Source: CAZEJK01 sp964512045
GTDB lineage: Bacteria; Acidobacteriota; Thermoanaerobaculia; Thermoanaerobaculales; Sulfomarinibacteraceae
NCBI GenBank assembly: GCA_964512045.1
Contig: CAZEJK010000028.1
Coordinates: 1-37,865 of the forward strand
Direction: 5' to 3'
DNA: 37,865 nucleotides
Shown: positions 32,303 to 37,865 of the stretch, piece by piece
How positions within the stretch are numbered: the first letter of the stretch is position 1
Layout: each line of letters starts with the position of its first letter
Made by a program: the position numbers and the translations under genes
Notes under the pieces: model-generated
What the model was told of the DNA's origin: nothing
Seen by the model: the letters and a program-made list of their open reading frames with translations, nothing else
The model's database searches: none

Positions 32303-33058
32303 TCATCTCTGCTCGGAGCGGGCGATCTCACTCAAAAGGAGATACTTCAGATAGGTTCCTCGTGCCGCGAGCCGCGCCATACGCCAGCCGAGAGGCCCTC
32401 CGAGCAGATAGCCACGACCGATCAGATGTCGCAGCCAGGTGGCCATCGGGCGAAAACTGAGATCTCCGATCCGCGGTGAGCGCCCCCCTTCGTGCGCCTG
32501 GCGAGCACCGAGCTCGGCGTAACGAAGCTGGCGGTGCAGATAGTCCCTCCAGCCGCGATAGGCCTCGTGCTCGAGCGCACCGGACAGCTCCCCCACGGTA
32601 CCGTAGGCGTGCACGCTCTCGTGCACCGCTGCGTCCGAGAAACGGGCCTGACGCCGGTCGTACAACCGGATGCAACGGTCCTTGACCCATGGCCAGTGCC
32701 GGATTGGCCGTCCCGCAAAGCGGTTCCGTCGACACACACGGAACGCGGCCTCTGCCGGCGCTTCCGGCAGCGCAACGATCGCAGCGACGAGCTCCGGCCG
32801 CATCCGTTCGTCCGCGTCGAGGGAGAAGATCCAGTCGCACGCCGCCAGCTCAGCCGCCAGGTTCTTGGTAGGACCGAACCCGAGCCACGGCGCATGCTCT
32901 ACTCGAGCGCCGGCCGCAGCAGCCACATCGGCCGTACCGTCCGCCGAGCCCTCCTCGAGCACCAGCACCTCCGCGGCCCAGCGCGCACTCTCGATCGCCG
33001 GTGTGATGCGATCGGCCTCGTTCCGCGCAATGATCGTCACCGTAATCTGAGGTGGCAT
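32303..33058 (-). CDS. GT2 glycosyltransferase, WaaE/KdtX-like
   Basis: A 251-residue GT-A glycosyltransferase of the type that adds sugars to the lipopolysaccharide inner core. It shows I-I-A-R-N-E-A at the N-terminus, the S-L-D-A-D-E-R DxD motif near residue 80, and a W-V-K-D-R-C-I-R-L-Y-D-R block typical of WaaE. The usual D-S-G-S-T-D-G-T is E-E-G-S-A-D-G-T here, replacing the nucleotide-contacting Asp with Glu. No membrane helix is strong. It diverges from the GT4 gene, 59 bases away, so the two may form one polysaccharide or LPS locus. Confidence 0.9.
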   Translation of the reverse strand: MPPQITVTIIARNEADRITPAIESARWAAEVLVLEEGSADGTADVAAAAGARVEHAPWLGFGPTKNLAAELAACDWIFSLDADERMRPELVAAIVALPEAPAEAAFRVCRRNRFAGRPIRHWPWVKDRCIRLYDRRQARFSDAAVHESVHAYGTVGELSGALEHEAYRGWRDYLHRQLRYAELGARQAHEGGRSPRIGDLSFRPMATWLRHLIGRGYLLGGPLGWRMARLAARGTYLKYLLLSEIARSEQR

Positions 33059-33117
33059 ACCTCGAGTCTACCCCCTCCTTCCTTGATCGAACAGCACGCT
33101 CTCGGTACCTTCTCTGC

Positions 33118-34215
33118 GTGCACGTACTGCTCATCGTCTCCGCCAAACGGTACACTGGCGCCGCCGCGGTTGCGGAGCATCTGACACGAGCTCTGCACTC
33201 CGCTGGGACATCTGCCGAGCTCTTGTTTCTCGGCGGCGACAACCTGCAGTCACGGCTCGCTGGACAACCATGGGCCAAGCCCCTGTTACAACGGGAACGA
33301 ACCCCTGGCCGCGCATGGCACAACCTCAGAGCCATCCGTCAGCTCTCGGCCCGAGCCGACACTGTAATCTGTCATTTGCCGCACGACCACATGCTCTGTC
33401 GGGTTGCCGGCGTCCAGCAGCACAGCGTGCTCGTCCGCAACATGCGTCATCCACGACACCTGCGTTCCGATCCGTACCACCGCTGGGTTCACCGTGGCGC
33501 CTCCGGTCTCCTCCTCGCCTACTCCGCGCTGCGCCACAACCTCGCGGCGCTGGGAGCATCTGATCTTCCGGCCACCACTGTTCCAGTTCCGCTGGAGAAC
33601 CGGTTCCGACCGGGTTTGGACGGCTCTGGTTGGCGACAGCAGCTCGGCATCCCGCAGATCGCACCGCTTGTGGGGATGGTCGGCAAGATGGCCCGCGGGA
33701 GGGGCTTCGAGCTGGCCGTTGACGCCATCTCCCACATGGTGGCCCAGCCTCCGCCCCATCTGTTGCTGGTGGGTCACGGTGAGCTCCAGGAGGCCATCAC
33801 TGCTCGCGCTCGCGCGGCGGGTCTCGGCAATCGCGTCCACTGTGCCGGCTACCAGGAACGCGGGCTACCGGAGCTGTACGCGGAGATGTCGCTCCTCCTC
33901 GTACCGGCAGGGGGCTCCGACTACGGTCATCGAGTGGTCTCGGAGGCCCAAGGCTGCGGTACGCCGGTCGTCGCGTGCCCCCTCCCTGGTATCGAGGATC
34001 TGATCAGCGACGGGTTGACCGGTGTGATCGTGGCTGCGGCGCCCGAGGCCATCGCCACTGCTATCGACGAGCTTCTTGCAGCGCCCGCCCTCAGGCAGCG
34101 GCTGTCGGCCAGAGGTCTCGAAGCGGTTGTCGATCGGCGTCTCGAGCCGGCAGGCCGCCGGCTGGCGGAGTTTCTGCACACGCTTCTCAAACAGCCAGCG
34201 CGCACGGTCCGATAG
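33118..34215 (+). CDS. GT4-family glycosyltransferase
   Basis: A 365-residue GT-B glycosyltransferase. It begins V-H-V-L-L-I-V-S-A-K-R-Y-T-G-A-A-A-V-A-E, the typical first strand and acceptor loop. The C-terminal domain has V-G-M-V-G-K-M-A-R-G-R-G, L-V-G-H-G-E-L and S-E-A-Q-G-C-G-T-P-V-V-A with a weakened E-x7-E (Asp at the first position). GTG at 33118 is chosen as start because the Rossmann strand begins there; the longer frame from 33052 overlaps the divergent gene and looks unlike protein. Sugar and acceptor are unknown. Confidence 0.9.
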   Translation: MHVLLIVSAKRYTGAAAVAEHLTRALHSAGTSAELLFLGGDNLQSRLAGQPWAKPLLQRERTPGRAWHNLRAIRQLSARADTVICHLPHDHMLCRVAGVQQHSVLVRNMRHPRHLRSDPYHRWVHRGASGLLLAYSALRHNLAALGASDLPATTVPVPLENRFRPGLDGSGWRQQLGIPQIAPLVGMVGKMARGRGFELAVDAISHMVAQPPPHLLLVGHGELQEAITARARAAGLGNRVHCAGYQERGLPELYAEMSLLLVPAGGSDYGHRVVSEAQGCGTPVVACPLPGIEDLISDGLTGVIVAAAPEAIATAIDELLAAPALRQRLSARGLEAVVDRRLEPAGRRLAEFLHTLLKQPARTVR

Positions 34216-34261
34216 TCAACCACATCAAAGCGGCGCAGCGTGCCACCTCTGATGCGGCGTA

Positions 34262-34295
34262 CAGGACGTTGGCGCGCTGTTGGCTCTCCGTCCTG
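34262..34295. terminator. Possible hairpin between convergent genes
   Basis: CAGGACG (34262-34268) pairs with CGTCCTG (34289-34295) across a 20-nt loop in the 81-nt gap between the GT4 and dehydratase stops. The stem is short, so this is weak. Confidence 0.25.
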
Positions 34296-34296
34296 C

Positions 34297-35253
34297 TCAC
34301 GCCCACGGAAGGCGGTCGAGGTCCACGTTGCCCCCCGAGAGGACCAGACCGACACGCTGCCCCGCAAACTGCTGACGATGCTCCAGGATCATCGCCAGAG
34401 GCACCGCTCCCGACGGCTCGACGACGATCTTCGCCCGCTCCCACAGAAGCCTCATGGCCATCAGGATTCCGGCCTCGGTGCACGTCAGGATCCCGTCCAC
34501 CCGCTGCGAGAGAATGGCGAAGGTCAGTTCACCCAGCGACGTCCGGAGCCCGTCTGCGATCGTCTGCGGATCCTCGGACGGAACGATGTGGCCGGCGGCC
34601 AAAGAACGGGCCGCGTCATCGGCTTGCTCAGGCTCCGCACCGTATACGGATGGCCGTTTCCGCACCGTCTCGGCGGCGAGGCAGCTCCCCGAAAGCAATC
34701 CGCCACCACCCACCGGGGTGACGATGGCATCGAGCCGTTCCACTTGCTGCAGGAGCTCGAGGGTCGCCGTACCTTGCCCCGCGATCACACCCGGACTGTT
34801 GTACGGATGGATGAACGTGGCGCCGGTGTCCCGAACGACCTCGGCACAGCCAGCCTCTCGCGCCGCGAGCGTGGGCTCGCACTCCACAGCTCGAGCCCCG
34901 TAGCCCTCCACAGCAGCTCGCTTCACGACCGGAGCGGTGCGCGGCATGACGATCGTCGCCGTGATCCCACGCCATGCGGCCGCCCACGCCAGGGCCCCTG
35001 CATGGTTGCCCGAGGAGTGGGTCACCACGCCACGTCGTGCTGCGTTCGCATCCAGCAGCTGAACGGCGTTGGTTGCGCCGCGCGCCTTGAAGGCCCCGAC
35101 CTTCTGCAGGTTCTCACACTTGAAGAACAGCTCTGCGCCGGACATCCGGTCCAGCGTGGTGCAGGTCAACACCGGCGTCCGATGCACCAACCCGGCGACG
35201 CGCCCTGCAGCCGCCAGCACATCGTCCGTCGTTGGAAGCTCGGCCTCGTGCAC
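34297..35253 (-). CDS. Threonine/serine dehydratase-like PLP enzyme
   Basis: A 318-residue fold-type II PLP enzyme. The Schiff-base Lys56 is in V-G-A-F-K-A-R-G-A (usually G-S-F-K). S-S-G-N-H-A-G-A-L-A, the glycine loop G-G-G-G-L-L-S-G and S-G-G-N-V-D near the end are present. There is no C-terminal ACT regulatory domain, so this is the short, catabolic/TdcB or serine-racemase-like form, not IlvA. GTG at 35253 is chosen over the longer frame to 35475, because GGGAGG precedes it by about eight bases and the upstream residues look non-coding. Substrate (Thr, Ser, or hydroxyaspartate) cannot be decided from sequence. Confidence 0.9.
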   Translation of the reverse strand: MHEAELPTTDDVLAAAGRVAGLVHRTPVLTCTTLDRMSGAELFFKCENLQKVGAFKARGATNAVQLLDANAARRGVVTHSSGNHAGALAWAAAWRGITATIVMPRTAPVVKRAAVEGYGARAVECEPTLAAREAGCAEVVRDTGATFIHPYNSPGVIAGQGTATLELLQQVERLDAIVTPVGGGGLLSGSCLAAETVRKRPSVYGAEPEQADDAARSLAAGHIVPSEDPQTIADGLRTSLGELTFAILSQRVDGILTCTEAGILMAMRLLWERAKIVVEPSGAVPLAMILEHRQQFAGQRVGLVLSGGNVDLDRLPWA

Positions 35254-35465
35254 TACCGCGCACCTCCCAACCGCAAGCCTATCGCATCCACCGAGGTGAC
35301 AGGTGGACGTGAGGCGCCGCCTCCCGCTCTCCCAGACATGTGACGACCAGGGCATGCATCTCTCTGGCGCCAAAAAACGGAATCGGCTACTCTGACATCT
35401 CGAGCTTGCGTTGGCTCTCACAGGGTCGTCACGCGGTGAGCTTTCTTGGAAAAGAGGAGTACGGC

Positions 35466-35918
35466 ATGCGTTCAAACCAGCTCGTTCGGGGTCTTGTCAT
35501 CGGCTTTCTGACCGCCACCTTCATCTTCGGCGTCGTCGGGTTCAGCAGTGCGTGGCGTAAGGGTGGCGGCGAGCTCCCACGTCAGTACGAGCGGCTTCTC
35601 GAGTCTGCCGACCGCCTGTGGTCCGAGTACAAGAGCGCCGACGCGGCCTACTTCGACCACGGACGTACGGACACCCGCACGCATGCTCTCCGCCTCGCAG
35701 ACATCCAGGATCGTCTGGCGAACGTTCACGGCGAGTGGATGGGAACCGACGCACCCCCGGGTCTCGAAGCTGTCGACATGAAGGTCGGCCTCGCCCTGGA
35801 GCTGCAGATGGCGGCAATCGGAGCGGAGCTGGTCGCCCTCTTCAGCGACGATCAATCGTATATGGAGCTCTCGGCAGAGCTCGACAGCGAGTACGAGGTC
35901 GTCGTCAACGATCTCTGA
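35466..35918 (+). CDS. Small membrane-anchored protein of unknown function
   Basis: A 150-residue protein. One hydrophobic segment at about 8-28 (L-V-I-G-F-L-T-A-T-F-I-F-G-V-V-G-F) is a signal peptide or anchor; the remaining 120 residues look helical and would be periplasmic. GAGGAG at 35454-35459 lies six bases before ATG, a convincing start. Family not recognised. The 212-nt region upstream (35254-35465) contains no other gene; promoter sites there are unclear. Confidence 0.75.
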   Translation: MRSNQLVRGLVIGFLTATFIFGVVGFSSAWRKGGGELPRQYERLLESADRLWSEYKSADAAYFDHGRTDTRTHALRLADIQDRLANVHGEWMGTDAPPGLEAVDMKVGLALELQMAAIGAELVALFSDDQSYMELSAELDSEYEVVVNDL

Positions 35919-35955
35919 GCCCCTCTGACTGTATCAGCGCAGGGCGCCAGACCCG

Positions 35956-37659
35956 TTACTCAGCATCCCACTTCCCCTCGCCACGAAGGCGAGCAACCAC
36001 CTCTCCGGCACGCTCTCGGAGCACCATGTAGTCGGTCTTCGCGACGCGGTTGAGAGGAAACTCACCTTCTCCGAGAAGCTCCACGTGACTCGGCCGCGAG
36101 TACGCGGAGATGCTCCGGCACGCCTCGTACACGTCGACAGCCGTGAGGCCATCGCCGGCCACCGGCTCGACGAAGGCGATGATCCCTTCACTGAACACCT
36201 CGTGCTCCGCGCCCACGACGGCGACAGAAGCGACCCGTCCGGCCAGCTCGGTGGCGATGTGGCTCTCCACGGTATCCGGGAACACCTGGTAGCCCTTGCA
36301 CTTGATCAGCAGCTTGGAGCGACCTGCGAAGTGCAGGCCGTTGGCGTCGTACGAGCCGAGATCTCCGGTGTAGCAGATCCCATCGGAGGAGACCGTTCGC
36401 CGCGTGGCCTCCTCGTCACCCAGATAGCCCAGGAACAGCTGCGGCCCGGAGAAACAGATCTCACCGACCTCGCCGGGCGCCTTCTCGGCCCCAGCGGTCC
36501 CATCCTCCTGCATCGGTTCGCGGATCGAGATCGGACACAGCGGCATGTCGAAACCGATCCCTTCGGCCAGCTCGTCCACGTCCGCATCCACGTTCGTATA
36601 CGTGCAGAAACCGGCAGTCTCCGTCAGCCCCAGCCCCGTGCCGATCCGCGGCGCCATCTCCTTCATGCGACGCAGAAACTCCTTGGAGACGGCCTGTCCG
36701 CCGTAAATGGCAAAGCGCAGGGACGAGAGGTCGTACTCACGATAGTCCGGTAAACGCCATTCCAGGTTGAACAGCGCGGGGATCTGCCCGAGGATCGTGA
36801 CCTCGTGCTTCTGGATCGCATCGAGGCTCTTGGCCGCATCGAACACGTGCACGATCACGCTGACCCCGCCGCCGAAAATCGTTGTCGCGAGCTGCTCGGT
36901 GGTGCATCCGACGTGCGACGGCGGCAGGTTGATGAGCATCCGGTCGTCCGCATTCATCTCGAAGCCCACCGACAGCCCGATGTTCTGTACCAGGATGCTC
37001 TCGTGACAGAGCAGCGCCGGTTTCGGCGCACCGGTAGAGCCGGTGGTGAAGATGATCAGGCACGGATCTCGACGCTCTACCGGACGGCGCGCGCGGCGCA
37101 CCGAGCCGAAGATCGCGCTCTTCAGGTACTGCAGCTTGATGTCCTTCGCGAACTCGGTGATCCCGACCGCACCGTCCATCACCAGGTCCTGCTCCTTCTG
37201 AAACTGCACCCAGTGCTCCACGTACGGCGCGTGCTCCATGACCTCCGCGACCATCGGCCGGAAGTCGGCTACCGGAGTATGGCCGAGAAAGAAGTACGCC
37301 TTCGGTCGCATCCTCTCGAAGCAGTAGCGCACCTCACCCGCCTTGAGGCGAAGATCGAGCGGCGCGATGATCGCACCGATCCGGAAGCAGGCGTACATCA
37401 AGTAGATGTGCTCCTTGAGCAGGGGCAACGTGGTGGCGACGATATCGCCTCTACCGAGCCCGATCGACAGCAGCTTGGCGGCAAACGCACTCACCGCACG
37501 ATCGAAGTCACCCCAGGTCACCTGCTCGCCGGTGTCGTACTCGATGATCGCTGTGGAGCTCTTCTTGACTCGCGCCCAGTGCGCCGGGTAATCCGCCATG
37601 TTCGCGAGCAGCGTGGTGTACATCTCCCCGCAACGGCGATCCTTGTCCGCGTCCTTCAT
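35956..37659 (-). CDS. AMP-forming acyl-CoA synthetase-like ligase
   Basis: A 567-residue class I adenylate-forming enzyme that would activate a carboxylic acid as acyl-AMP and probably transfer it to CoA. The P-loop motif T-T-G-S-T-G-A-P-K is present, followed by Pro instead of the usual Gly. G-L-G-L-T-E-T-A, Y-T-G-D-L-G-S-Y-D, G-R-S-K-L-L-I-K-C-K-G and the C-terminal catalytic Lys541 (in P-L-N-R-V-A-K) are all present. ATG at 37659 is chosen over ATG at 37680 because GGAGGGGGG lies about eight bases upstream. No pathway neighbours point to the substrate; fatty or aromatic acid are both possible. Confidence 0.92.
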   Translation of the reverse strand: MKDADKDRRCGEMYTTLLANMADYPAHWARVKKSSTAIIEYDTGEQVTWGDFDRAVSAFAAKLLSIGLGRGDIVATTLPLLKEHIYLMYACFRIGAIIAPLDLRLKAGEVRYCFERMRPKAYFFLGHTPVADFRPMVAEVMEHAPYVEHWVQFQKEQDLVMDGAVGITEFAKDIKLQYLKSAIFGSVRRARRPVERRDPCLIIFTTGSTGAPKPALLCHESILVQNIGLSVGFEMNADDRMLINLPPSHVGCTTEQLATTIFGGGVSVIVHVFDAAKSLDAIQKHEVTILGQIPALFNLEWRLPDYREYDLSSLRFAIYGGQAVSKEFLRRMKEMAPRIGTGLGLTETAGFCTYTNVDADVDELAEGIGFDMPLCPISIREPMQEDGTAGAEKAPGEVGEICFSGPQLFLGYLGDEEATRRTVSSDGICYTGDLGSYDANGLHFAGRSKLLIKCKGYQVFPDTVESHIATELAGRVASVAVVGAEHEVFSEGIIAFVEPVAGDGLTAVDVYEACRSISAYSRPSHVELLGEGEFPLNRVAKTDYMVLRERAGEVVARLRGEGKWDAE

Positions 37660-37819
37660 CGTCCGTGCCCCCCTCCGCATCGACCAACCACAACGGAGCC
37701 TACAGCGGGTCGCTGCATCACCTGCTCATGGTGCCGACGGTCTTCACCATCCATTCTCCACAAACATCCGACACGCCGCAAGATACGCCGCCACCAGAGC
37801 GCCTTGGCGACTCAAAACT

Positions 37820-37865
37820 CCGTATCTTCGAAAATTCGAAGCATCCGCCGGGGACCGGATGGCCG
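37820..37865 (-). repeat. Dispersed CCGG-N-CCCCGG repeat, copy 4 (cut by window end)
   Basis: On the minus strand CCGGTCCCCGGCGGA (37858-37844) matches the last 15-mer unit of the other copies. It is followed by a CTTCGAA / TTCGAAG inverted repeat (37826-37841) and AGATACGG, paralleling copy 3. It points toward, and lies upstream of, the acyl-CoA synthetase-like gene. Further units would lie beyond the window. Confidence 0.6.

Noticed and set aside
34297..35475. Longer form of the dehydratase starting at 35475
   Set aside because: The extra 74 residues show no homology and cover the probable promoter region; GTG at 35253 has a ribosome binding site.
1..37865. tRNA/rRNA genes, CRISPR arrays, transposases, FMN riboswitch
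   Set aside because: Intergenic gaps are short and were read on both strands; none of these was found. The 15-bp units are adjacent, without spacers, so they are not a CRISPR array.

Overview
The window is a compact, high-GC, gene-dense stretch of a chromosome from a diderm (Gram-negative) bacterium. Evidence for two membranes includes a periplasmic alpha-2-macroglobulin next to a class A penicillin-binding protein 1C, a TPR lipoprotein, several Sec signal peptides and a WaaE-like glycosyltransferase. GTG starts and ATGA/GTGA/TGATG gene junctions are frequent. PilZ, HD-GYP and GGDEF proteins, a dockerin-like tail and a class III PPK2 would fit Acidobacteriota (Thermoanaerobaculia-like) or a Myxococcota-like lineage; this placement is an inference and is weak. 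Two 10-N scaffold gaps (8040-8049, 10534-10543) and repeat copies at both window ends suggest a draft or metagenome contig.

Layout. 1-5390: a GAF-GAF-GGDEF diguanylate cyclase (-), a small unknown protein (+), a PIG3-type quinone oxidoreductase (+) and a PilZ-TM-AMIN fusion protein (-). 5534-18912: a tightly coupled three-gene operon of a very large secreted protein of unknown family, a thioester-containing alpha-2-macroglobulin and PBP1C, joined by ATGA overlaps. 19040-28409: ten co-directional genes, mostly overlapping: HD-GYP sensor, TPR lipoprotein, Roadblock-like protein, FtsY, RibD, RibE, an unknown protein, a lipoate/octanoyl transferase-family protein, class III PPK2 and a GT4 glycosyltransferase. 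28629-31500: a beta-CASP metallo-beta-lactamase, a coupled small membrane protein, and a secreted CAP-domain protein with a dockerin-like tail. 31535-37659: a cytidylate-kinase-like protein (-), a GT2 (-) divergent from a GT4 (+), a threonine/serine dehydratase-type PLP enzyme (-), a small anchored unknown protein (+) and an AMP-forming acyl-CoA synthetase-like ligase (-).

Themes. Cyclic-di-GMP synthesis (GGDEF), sensing (PilZ) and breakdown (HD-GYP) genes flank the cell-envelope operon. The PilZ protein is itself built to carry a cytoplasmic c-di-GMP signal to a periplasmic, cell-wall-type AMIN domain. The alpha-2-macroglobulin/PBP1C pair is a known periplasmic protease-trap and wall-repair association; the large upstream partner, with repeated G-x-Y-x-L/V beta-strand motifs, is the least understood part and the best candidate for a new component.

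A dispersed intergenic repeat, made of 15-bp CCGG-N-CCCCGG units followed by a less conserved element, occurs at both window ends in opposite orientation and twice inside (about 2207-2280 and 30315-30385). Both N gaps can be closed by eye: their flanks share 5 and 6 nt, and merging them restores one uninterrupted reading frame for the large unknown gene.
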